Positions 22,741-31,300 of a stretch of 64,000 nt of DNA are shown in pieces. The position numbers and the translations under genes are program-made. The stretch covers positions 17,173,410 through 17,237,409 of the forward strand of contig OZ022597.1 in assembly GCA_963669155.1 (NCBI GenBank), given 5' to 3'. How positions within the stretch are numbered: position 1 is the stretch's first letter; each line of letters starts with the position of its first letter. Under the pieces are notes generated by a model that worked only from the letters and a program-made list of their open reading frames with translations, searched no databases and was not told the origin of the DNA. This DNA comes from Arbacia lixula (lineage: Eukaryota > Echinodermata > Echinoidea > Arbacioida > Arbaciidae).

Positions 22741-23063
22741 TCATAACGAGTATGGAAGTTATCCCGAAGTAGTTACCATATTGATTTATTTCTGATTTAT
22801 AATCCTGCTCAAATTCTGTAAATCACATTAGGGAAACTTGAATTGTATAATCTTTTTAGATGAGCTGTATATGACACCCAAGTGTTAGTAGTGTCGTTAA
22901 TTTCTTATCAATCAATCATTGTTCATACTTACATCTCTGCAATACTCATGTTGTGCCGCTTTTTAGTAATCGTCGCTAATGCCGATCAGTCACTATTGAT
23001 ATTTTCCTATGTTAAGTCATATGTTGATATAATACATGTTTCAATGTTGTATATTTTTTTTAG

Positions 23064-23278
23064 TTCTAGATTCGATGTACTGGTGGTCAAGACGCAACCC
23101 ATCGACATCGCGGGAGATCCTGGATTATGTCACGGACGGCGACACACGCCCTCTCCTGGTCCATGCCTTCTCCGTCAGCAGCCACGTGTACGCCGAGATG
23201 CTCGACCTGATGGATGCATCAGAGCATGGACCTATCATGGATGGACTGCGCTCGGATAGACTTGCTTTGATCTATGAG
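23064..23278 (+). pseudogene. TMEM53-like (DUF829) gene, exon A, frame broken
   Basis: This exon belongs to the DUF829/TMEM53 family of alpha/beta-hydrolase-fold proteins. After acceptor tttttttag, one frame gives SRFDVLVVKTQPIDIA, matching the family's 'GxDVLxVxTxP' strand. From about 23,115 the homology moves to another frame: REILDYVTDGDTRPLLVHAF, then SVSSHVYAEMLDLM and GPIMDGLRSDRLALIYE. The HAFSVxxxxYAEML block is the family's nucleophile-elbow region. The shift falls at catcgacatcgcgggagatc, suggesting a small deletion between short repeats. No good donor follows (gtccgc at 23,279). The last 54 bases also belong to a repeat present at 42.5 and 55.75 kb. Confidence 0.65.
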
Positions 23279-23965
23279 GTCCGCCGCCTCATAAAAATTC
23301 AAGACATTCAGGTGTTTTAAACAATTAGCTGTATTTCTAATTAGGTAGTGCCTTCTCTGAATAACAAAAGAAAATCTGTTTTGAGAAGTACGTCAACCGT
23401 TCAGCCTTCGCTGGGAGCTCGTAGCTGGCTTTTTACATCACGCACTGTGAATTAGTTTTGGGGTGAGCGAAGGGAAATTTTGAAAAAATTGTAGAAAGAA
23501 TTTGATCTGTTACTTTTTCGGACACCTCCGCACACGAAATTGAGGTTGTTTCCATGAAAGATGAAACATTCAATAAACGATTTACAAGATATTTTTAAGG
23601 AAATATGATTCGGAAATGTGCGATATGGAGGCATTTCTCTGGTATGTTTTCTACAGTATTCTCCTTTTATCACAAAAACGAAGAAACAATACAATCTGAA
23701 ATTCACACAATCGTATCTTAATAACATGTAATACTACTGCACATGCACTTCAGTTCATGAAGTGGTTCTAAAATCTTCTGCGCATACAGAATATATATTC
23801 CTCAAAATGCATCCTACAGTTTTCATGCTTGTTTGGCGGCGGATCTCCCTCGATCAAAAAGCCAAACGCGTCAAATATTCCATTGCGATATCAATGCACG
23901 CGACTGCTGTCGGAATAAATTACACTTCGTGCTGACTCCATTCCTTACACCTCTCTGATCAGAGG
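23225..23965 (+). repeat. ~735-bp exon-containing repeat, copy 1
   Basis: The copy starts catggacctatcatggatgg inside exon A and runs through gtccgcc...cctcataa, gttttaaacaatta, and tttggcggcgg to about 23,965. Two further copies in the same orientation lie at 42,548 and 55,751. Only this copy is preceded by the rest of the exon. A minus-strand frame of 91 codons (23,727-23,452) corresponds to one in copy 3. Confidence 0.85.
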
Positions 23966-24063
23966 GAGAAGAAGCGCGTCTGCCGAGCGGAGTAGCCGTT
24001 AGGCCTATGCATCGGTGCGTTACCGCATCGTTGATCAGATCCTGTACAGTTGTATTTTCTCAG

Positions 24064-24187
24064 GGATAGCTACGAGGGTATCTACTCGCAGGACGCCAAC
24101 AACTCCTTTACGCAGTTTGTCACCAAGAGGGTTGCAGAGACCTACTATTGGCTGACCAACAAGTACACCATGGATAGCATCGTCAAG
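24064..24187 (+). pseudogene. TMEM53-like gene, exon B
   Basis: Acceptor gtattttctcag and donor aag|gtgagc bound a 124-bp exon. With one leading base completing a codon it reads DSYEGIYSQDANNSFTQF, then VTKRVAETYYWLTNKYTMD and SIVK. This fits the helical region between the nucleophile elbow and the C-terminal strand in DUF829 proteins. It ends on a codon boundary and joins exon C in frame. It does not match the phase of exon A as I read it, so an intervening exon may be missing or the end of exon A lost. Confidence 0.6.
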
Positions 24188-24445
24188 GTGAGCTTGAAGG
24201 GTGAATTCTCCTGTGAGCATTGGCGTGAAGATATGTAGTTCGCCAATGTGGTTTTCAGTGAATGGTAATGTAAAAGTTAAAGGTCCGTCTCATTGGTGGA
24301 GATGTCGCAAGGACAGCATAGATAAGTTACAGAGACTTACAGGAGAATTGAAAAAAAAAACACATTCGAATTCACGATGACCCGTCTAGTCTCGCAAAGA
24401 CTCGGTCTCAAACAAGCCACATATTTCTAACATTTTACAAGGCGT

Positions 24446-24534
24446 AAACTCAGCAGTAATTTACATCTTGGGGAATCATAATTCATAATGATTCATTAAT
24501 GTATGAATGAAAGCGAGAATTCCATAAGAATTTC
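24446..24534 (+). repeat. Direct repeat left of exon C
   Basis: About 88 bp starting aaactcagcagtaatttac, almost identical to the copy at 24,842-24,932. The two copies bracket exon C. Confidence 0.9.
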
Positions 24535-24589
24535 CAAAGAAACAAAGCAGAGTTTATTAACGGTCCTACTGTTCTGCATTGTCCTTCAG

Positions 24590-24838
24590 GTGAATGAGAT
24601 CTTTACTGGCCGCACGGTCAAGGCGCCCGCCCTGAACCTCTTCTTTCGCGATGACCCGATCGCTACGGCCAAGGAAAACGACGAGTTGGTCGAGCAGTGG
24701 CGCAAGCATGTGGAGAGCGACCTTGACGTCAAGTGTTGCAGAGCTCCCCACTTTGCGAAGCACAGTGACGAGTAGGAGGAGAGCATCTACGGCTTCATGG
24801 GCAAGCTGACACTGCAGCGCTGCCGCACGTTCCAGTTA
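24590..24838 (+). pseudogene. TMEM53-like gene, last exon (C), with stop
   Basis: Acceptor ctgcattgtccttcag precedes a frame reading VNEIFTGRTVKAPALNLFF, RDDPIATAKENDELVEQWRK and HVESDLDVKCCRAPHFAKH. The 'P-A-L-x-L-x-F/Y-x-R-D-D-P-I-A' block with the acid residue and the late 'PHxxKH' histidine match DUF829 catalytic positions. The frame then hits TAG at 24,773 but stays open and family-like beyond it (EESIYGFMGKLTLQR), where the family would have DEYEES; a TAC-to-TAG change explains it. With the shift in exon A, this points to a pseudogene, or a gene with sequence errors. Similarity ends where the direct repeat begins. Confidence 0.7.
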
Positions 24839-24841
24839 GAG

Positions 24842-24932
24842 AAACTCAGCAGTAATTTACATCTTGGGGAATCATAATTCATAATGATTCATTAACGTAT
24901 CATAATGAAAGCAAGAATTCTATAAGAATTCC
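24842..24932 (+). repeat. Direct repeat right of exon C
   Basis: Second copy of the 88-bp sequence at 24,446. It begins immediately after the exon homology ends, suggesting a local duplication or an exchange that replaced the natural 3' flank. Confidence 0.9.
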
Positions 24933-24984
24933 GTCGTCGGCGGGGACGCTACTGTAGGAAGCGCCAAAGCAGGCCGAATTTAAG

Positions 24985-25390
24985 TACAATGAGTGAGGAA
25001 GATTGTCGAGAACTCGCGGAGCTTAACAAATGAACACTAGGCTAAACCTTCCTAAAGGAGTGGTCACTATAGACTGTTGGATGGACTTTGCCACGACTTA
25101 ACGAAGGATGAGTGAGGGAGATAATGAATTCGCGCAGCCAGCTTGACATATGAACAAGAAATCTCTCCTACCAGAGATGCCATTATAGGATGGACTTTTG
25201 CGAAACTTGACAAAATGGTAAGGGAGAGAGAGAGCCCGCTGAGCTAGCGCAACAATCTTGCCTAAAATAAAGGTCACGATGAATTAAAGGATGGGCTTTG
25301 GAACGATTTGAAGAGAACGCGCAGAGGTAGCTCAACTAATCAACGCTACATCTCTCCTTAAGGAGAGGTCATTGAAGGGTGGACTTTCCC
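24985..25390. repeat. Degenerate ~100-bp minisatellite, about four units
   Basis: Each unit contains a 'gagwgrgggagat...ctcgcgsagct...' opening, an 'aaatctctcctaccagagatg' middle and 'ggatggactttgsc' end in variable form. Examples are ggatggactttgcc near 25,080, ggatggacttttgc near 25,190, ggatgggctttgg near 25,290 and gggtggactttccc near 25,378. Divergence is high, so it is old. Confidence 0.6.
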
Positions 25391-26030
25391 ACAGAGGAAC
25401 ACCGGGATAACTCCACACATGTCCTATATAAATATCAGCGACACATCTCTCTCTTGAATAAGCTGCGAGCTTTAGTATTGACTGGTCAGAAATAACCACA
25501 AATCTTAATTGTTTACATGCCGAAACTCGCACATCATTATTGAACCAGCGGACTGCAACTCCTTTGGGGCATTGAGCATTAGTTTATAACTGATGCAGGG
25601 GAACAAAAGGTATTTTGTATCCACCCATTGGACAGTCAGTATAGACATGCTCGCCGCAATAGCGGATCATATTCAGATATGCCTAGAACGAGTATTTACC
25701 TAACTTGTAACATATGACTCGAGTCATAGATGTATGTGTTATGTCACACAAAGAAGAATGTTTTATTATCATGTATGTATATTATGAAACTTGATATGTG
25801 AGCCAAGAATCTGAAGGTTGAGATTTTGTACGTCGTATACTGTGTACACTTTACTTGAAAGAGTTTGGATTGATGGAAAAGAAACAGGGGTATGGGGCAT
25901 GGGAAGAAGGATTATTAAGTTGATAAGCATCCTGACTGACTGGTTTACCATGATATGCATGTGATACAAAGAGCTCAGTACAGAGAACTGTGTGGCACTC
26001 CATGATCGCCTACGTCACACGACAAAGCAC

Positions 26031-26064
<34 letters not shown>

Positions 26065-26194
26065 TATATCAAGCAGTCATATTAATATAAGATAGCTTGG
26101 ACAGACCACAAGGCAAATCATGATCGTTGATTTATTTCACGAAAAGTTAAATTGCATGCATGAATACTTTTGAACAAAGAATGACACCACCTCT
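25391..26194. other. Non-coding stretch
   Basis: No gene recognised. It contains a (ga)n microsatellite at about 26,034-26,060. Confidence 0.5.
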
Positions 26195-26890
26195 CTTAAC
26201 CCTAATACTACCGGGGTATTTCAAAGCATGTTAGGGTGGGGGGGGGGGGGACATTATGGCCATGGGCCGCCCGATTCCCTCATTTTTTTATACAAGGGTC
26301 AAGAATTATGTACTCTACCAGTTGTATAGCTAAATTTACGAAAGTGCCTTTATTTTTTAAATTCAACAATGTATGCTCATTTATGCAAGAAATCACTAGA
26401 TAAAGCCTTAGGAATATAAACTTCTGGTACAAATCTCTTTAAAAAATCCCTCATCAATTCCTGAAAATAGATAGGTTGTGGTAATTATTTCTCACGTATT
26501 TCATTGTTTTTCGTCAAGCGCATTTTGCGATTTGGGTGTAAGTGTGTGTGTGAATCTGGGTGTATGTGGGTTTGTGTGTGTTGTAATTATTTACACTACC
26601 TATTAGAAAAGTATTTACATAAAATGGGAAATCTCCTGCATGATTTTGTCCATATGGTTGTGTTCAGTCATATAGAGAAATAGCGAAATTTCACTGACAT
26701 GTGTTTGGTAAACGTAATCTGATATGTCGCCACGGTAGGTCCGATCGTCATAAATTTGGTATCAAAATGTGCGGAAAGGATCAGAAAAAAATCATGTTCG
26801 TTTCGAAATATTGAGGTGTTCGGAAGTACCGACAAAAAAATTGACGGGTGGTGGGGGAATAATGCACCCCCGTGAGTATTAGGATTAAAG
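26195..26890. mobile_element. Inverted-repeat DNA element (~700 bp)
   Basis: The left end reads cttaaccctaatactaccgggg and the right end, on the opposite strand, tttaatcctaatactcacgggg, about 19 of 22 matching. Inside are a poly-G run next to the left end, a tg-rich centre and a poly-G/C stretch near the right end. No transposase frame is present, so it would be non-autonomous. I recognise 'ttaaccctaatactac' ends from repeats in other marine invertebrates, but cannot name the superfamily. Target duplication is not clear. Confidence 0.55.
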
Positions 26891-28227
26891 GATTATGTGA
26901 AGCACGTTGAATTCTCAATACTGCACATATAAGGGAAAGTCGTCCCATGATGTATTAGTGTAAGAGACCGGCGGCATGGATCATTCTTCGACACGTATCC
27001 CCGTCACACACACGCCTGTGTTGCAAGTAATAGCATGTGAAGTGCACAGTATTGATGCAAGAACACGACATGGAATTCATTCTCTATAAGAAGCAGAATA
27101 ATTGTGGTTGCATTTAATTGAGGAAAGCAATGTATGAGCACTGAAACTATTTCTCTCTCAAATGACATTCTATTGCATGTGAATCTCCAACGATATAAGC
27201 TATCCATCATGTACATTGTATATCTATATATTCAGGTTATCAGAATCAGTGTCGGCGTGTGTAAAATATCTAATTGGTGATTCAAATGGCCTAGCTTCTT
27301 TGCATTGTAGAGTGTACAGCTCGGTTTTTTCTTGATTTCCCCCGAGATGTTCCTTCATATATACATATATGATTCTCTCTCCTTGTGATCTGCATCGGGT
27401 TTCACTGAAACTCCTTGCGTCGGACGCAAGGACGACGCAGGGAAGGATCGTAGAAGTTGGCAAGCAAGCTGCCAACTCCACGTAGAAAAACACATATTCC
27501 ACCTAATATCCCTCATTCTCATTTTCAATTTTATATTGTAATATATTATTTTACTTTCATACTCTGATTTCACTTGTATTTTTGTCGGGGGGGGGGGGGG
27601 GGGGCTCAGCCAGCAAATAATATGTAAGAAAACAACATGACATTTTTTATATTCAGGAGAGTTTTTGTCGACAATTGCCAAAGTGTTGCATCACTGTTTG
27701 AATTGAGTTTTGATTAGGACAATTCTCTGCATCCACAAATTTGAGGTTTCCTTCATCAAAACAATGAGCATTTACATGATTATACATGGACCAGTTTCAT
27801 CATTACCGTATTGATATATGTCATGAATTTGAAAATGTTGATGCATTCAAGAATAAAAAATATATTTTTGGGAAAAATAAGCAACCGTCTACGTCTGCTT
27901 ATCTGAATATAGAGTACCGAAGTGTGACGCCATTTGAGCATTATTGTCAAGACAAATGACTCTAAACAATACGGGCAGAACAAGCAGCGGTGATTACAAC
28001 GGGGAATGTAATTGAGAATGCCGGACACTAGCCCGATATACAATATCGGACAGGTAAACCTCTCAGTGGAGTGAGTTTGTTTAGAGCCAATTTGTCTTGA
28101 CAACATGTTCATATGACGACACCACTTTGGTACTCTATATGGACGAATGCTTGCATAGGAAGAGAAAAGAACAACGAAGATGGCTTTAGAGAAACAGAGG
28201 GGGTAGAGAGAGAGAAAGAGGAGGAGG

Positions 28228-28258
<31 letters not shown>

Positions 28259-28597
28259 AGAGGAGGTTGGGAGAGAGAGAGACGGAGAGAAAAGCGAGCG
28301 CCATGGAAAAGTAGTTACATTTCAATGGCCAATTATCTCACAGCATATGAGATGTTATATCGTAGTTCATGTTACTAAAAGATTGTATCAGATTTATAGG
28401 GCTATCGGGTCACTTTCAGGATACATTTGGGCAACAAATCCCCCTCCCCTCTCTCCCCCATGTGATTTTTTATTTTCATAAATTGCACATTTCCTTGTAT
28501 CAAAAAGAAAATTGCCTCAGTACGAGATAGAAACTTGTTGACAACCTGCAAGTATATATGTTTAATACTCTTTGAAAAGGTACCAACATCAGCAATC
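26891..28597. other. Non-coding stretch with simple repeats
   Basis: No gene supported. It holds two small palindromes (ccttgcgtcggacgcaagg near 27,412 and gttggcaagcaagctgccaac near 27,455), a poly-G run at about 27,587-27,604 and a (ga)n tract at about 28,197-28,290. The long frames over the GA tract on both strands are low-complexity. Confidence 0.5.
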
Positions 28598-28671
28598 GGT
28601 CTGTTGGCTCAGTTGGTAGAGCGTCAGACTGATAACCTGAAGGTCGTGAGTTCGATTCCTCACATAGATGC
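28598..28671 (+). tRNA. tRNA-Ile(GAT)-like gene or pseudogene
   Basis: The sequence folds as a tRNA. D arm is gctc-agttggta-gagc. Anticodon stem tcaga/cctga has one mispair and loop ctgataa, giving anticodon GAT (28,631-28,633). T stem gtgag/ctcac encloses ttcgattc, one base longer than the usual seven. The acceptor stem pairs only partly: the two outermost positions do not pair and one is G-T. A polymerase III terminator (tttt) follows at 28,674. Animal nuclear isoleucine tRNAs normally use AAT or TAT, so a GAT anticodon plus the defects suggests a pseudogene or SINE-related copy. No intron. Confidence 0.6.
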
Positions 28672-28739
28672 TCTTTTGGTTTTTCTCTCGTTGATTTGAA
28701 ACTAATAGTCTATATGCTAAAATCACCAAGCAAAACCAC

Positions 28740-29062
28740 CGACGTCTTACAGCCTAGTGGTAGGGTAAGCGCCGGGACTACCTCACACTCGTGCTAGCGA
28801 GCACGGGTTCGAAACCCGCTAACTCCAAGGTTGCAAAACCAAGGTTCAAGGTTTGTCGGATGGCCCGGCAACGGCATTGGGATCGCCCTTGTTCCTCCCC
28901 TAAAGAGTTAGAGTCTATAGTTTTTATAGGCTACAGTTTTTAGGAGGTAGGAAGAGATACGCGATGGGCCGGTCGCCATACCAGAAGGGAACTAATGGTA
29001 GTCGGTAAGGGTGATGAGCCCGAAGTCACGACACCTGAACTCCTGGCATTACCATCGCTTAA
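28740..29062 (+). mobile_element. tRNA-derived SINE
   Basis: A tRNA-like head has an A box in cttacagcctagtggtagggt and a B box in cgggttcgaaacccgc, with a long arm between (ctcacactcgtgctagcgag) as in Ser/Leu-type tRNAs. A non-tRNA body continues with rare-looking phrases (gatggcccggcaacgg, ggccggtcgccatacc) to a 3' end near gcattaccatcgcttaacc. It lies directly after the tRNA-Ile-like sequence. The exact borders and target duplication were not found. Confidence 0.6.
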
Positions 29063-29232
29063 CCTTTTATTTTTTTGTTGTTGAAGTATTGACTTTAATT
29101 GTTGTTTTCCTTCTCTCTTTGATGACAACAATCAACCAGAGCCTTATCATCTTTGTTCTTCCGTTTCTCATTATTCCATATTCCTCTTCTTATTACTTTT
29201 CTGCCCGATTTTTGTCCATTGATTTTCTACAC

Positions 29233-29347
29233 TTTCCTGGAGCGTGTTGCAAACAGGTTTTAAATTCTTCTACCTTACCATCAATGGTAGCTACCGAGAA
29301 AACCTATCTGCAACATGGCCCTGATATCTGATATCATCCAATCTTTC
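29233..29347 (+). repeat. Inverted arm 1 around a Tc1 relic
   Basis: About 115 bp, including aatggtagctaccgagaaaac and gcaacatggccctgatatc. Its reverse complement occurs at 30,531-30,643. It ends where the Tc1 homology begins. Confidence 0.8.
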
Positions 29348-29356
29348 TTATTTGCA

Positions 29357-29972
29357 CAGAGTAGAGGGTATCCTCAACCAGCAAGGCTATCATTTAATCC
29401 TACAGCGGAAGGCTTTCCCTTCAGGGAAACGCCTGATCGGAGGAGGGTTCGTTTTCCAGTAGAACAATGATCCAAAGCACACGTCAAGACTATTCAAAGA
29501 ATATGCAAAGGCTACTTGAAGAAAACGGAAGAGACACAAGTCCTGGCAATCATGGATTGGCCGCCCCAGTCTACAGATTTCAATCCCCTTTCTTGTCATT
29601 TATGTTTTTGAATGAAAAAAGAGGTTTCCATGCAAGTTAAACACTAAGTATCGTTTAATTTTATTTCTGTGTTTGACTGCTAACTAGGGAAAGGAAAAAT
29701 GAATAAGTTACGCATTTAACCCTGTATAATGGTGAAAAGCTCTGGATATCTAGATTACGCGAATGTAATAAAAAGGTGAGCATTTTGAGAAAATGCCATA
29801 TTGACTGCCATTTAATAGAGTATAACTTTGTTTGAATCAAGGATAAAATGTACATTCTTATATACTATTCACTTTAAAGCAAAACTTGAACTAAACTATG
29901 AGCCTGAATATCAATAAAGCCTACCAATTATACACTGAATGCAGGTGTTCCTAACTTTTGGAGTTCAGTGTA
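29357..29972 (+). mobile_element. Tc1/mariner element, 3' half, decayed
   Basis: Transposase C-terminal sequence reads VEGILNQQGYHLILQRKAFP, GKRLIGGGFVFQ, a stop, NNDPKHTSRLF, and in another frame QVLAIMDWPPQSTDFNP. The NDPKHTS block carries the second catalytic aspartate and WPPQSxDxNPxE normally carries the last acidic residue; here it reads DFNPLS, so that residue is lost. The 3' end is intact to ...cttttggagttcagtgta at 29,972, the usual Tc1 terminal-repeat pattern. The 5' half, with the N-terminal DNA-binding domain, is absent. At least one stop and one frameshift make it inactive. Confidence 0.85.
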
Positions 29973-30045
29973 TCTCTCTTACTTTCTCCCCCACTACATA
30001 TTACCCTTACTACCTCTCTCCCTATACGGTACATACAGCTGGCCA

Positions 30046-30180
30046 CCATGCCGTACCGGGTAGGCAAGCGAAGGAAGGGCAGACCACAGCGAAGGTGGAT
30101 AGAATCAATCAATGGATAGATGGAGCAACCAATGTACCAACTAACACGGACTGCGACAGGTAGATGCTGCTGCGGGAATA
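30046..30180 (+). mobile_element. LINE C-terminal scrap
   Basis: The frame reads GKRRKGRPQRRWIESINQW and ends DCDR before a stop near 30,163. The 'GKRxxGRPxxRWxxxI' phrase is the closing motif of many LINE proteins. Only about 40 codons survive. Confidence 0.6.
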
Positions 30181-30530
30181 TTCATTTGTATGATTCATTC
30201 AAAGAAGAAATGTCAATTACAGTACATTTATGTAAAGAAAAAATCATAAAAGCAAAAATAAAATTGAAGAAAAAACGGGGAAAGAGAAGCACTAGCATCT
30301 AATGATCAAATGTGGTGCATGTAGTTGCAAAATGATGAGTAAAGCACAACCCTGTCACATCAAACTTCGTAGGAGAAGGGGTGAAGTTTCAGTCCTTATG
30401 GTTTTGGAAAGAAGATGTGAAGGACTGAAAATATGTCTTTTTTACAGAATGGTGGCAAGATCGTCACGCTTGCGAGACGGTAAATCTTATGCTTTTGTTC
30501 AGATGCATAACTTCAGATGCTTACGAATAG

Positions 30531-30643
30531 AAAGTTTGGATGATATCAGAGATCAGGGCCATGTTGAAGATATGTTTTCTTAGTAGCTACCATTACATTT
30601 AAATTACAATGATTGAAAACCTTTATGCAACATCCTCCTGGAA
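30531..30643 (-). repeat. Inverted arm 2
   Basis: Reverse-complement partner of 29,233-29,347, about 80-85% alike by eye. The two arms enclose the Tc1 relic and a LINE scrap. Confidence 0.8.
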
Positions 30644-30666
30644 CTGACAACAAAGGGCAAATAACA

Positions 30667-30668
<2 letters not shown>

Positions 30669-30711
<43 letters not shown>
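30669..30711. repeat. (TAA)n microsatellite
   Basis: About 14 perfect taa units. The following phrase catgatgcttctggcgga recurs near 47,818, also after a taataa run, so both may be the end of one dispersed retroposon. Confidence 0.9.
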
Positions 30712-30712
<1 letters not shown>

Positions 30713-30845
30713 ATGATGCTTCTGGCGGAGATACCACGTGGGCTCACATGTGTGGTGCACAATGGGGGTTGTTGTGCTCTGAATTAATTATCTGATACAC
30801 ACAAGTCCAAATCTGACCAATAATTGCTCAGGGCCAAATAGTAAC

Positions 30846-31300
30846 ATATTTCCCATATGAAGTCCATGTATTTTATAATGAGGCAAAAAAAAAAAAAGAC
30901 ACCAGCCCGAATAGAGAAGTGAGCAAACTATATATTTGCCTGGAGTAGATTTTCGAGTAAGAGATCAAAGGGGAAGGGACTAAAAGTCAGCAATTGTTTA
31001 ATTCATTTAGAAATTAATATCAGTAAATAAATTTCAGTAAGAAATTAATTTGATAATTCTGAGCACAATAGATTAAACCGCCATTTACATGAAGCCTGTG
31101 TAATTTTCAATGAGGCACGGAAAATAGCGGCCCATATGGAGAAGTAAACAAAATATATTTTTGCCTGGAGTAGATTTTTCAGTAAGAGATTAATGACAAA
31201 ACGACTGATAGTCTGCAATCGTTTAATTGAGAAAGAAAAATGGAGAACAAGGGGATACCTTCTCGTTTAAGCCAATGATACAGTTTATATGATGTACCCT
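30846..31300. repeat. Two diverged tandem copies of ~225 bp
   Basis: Unit 1 contains gagaagtgagcaaactatat and tttgcctggagtagattttc. Unit 2 repeats these as gagaagtaaacaaaatat and ttgcctggagtagattttt about 226 bp later, with matching 'cagyaatygtttaatt' phrases. No coding sense. Confidence 0.65.

Noticed and set aside
23036-23100. Start of exon A read as MYWWSRRNPSTSREI
   Set aside because: The family match is in another frame (FDVLVVKTQPIDIA) up to about 23,110; the YWWSRR reading is a shadow.
27780-28481. Overlapping frames of 120-180 codons on both strands
   Set aside because: Both cross a (GA)n tract; outside it neither shows conserved motifs or host codon use.
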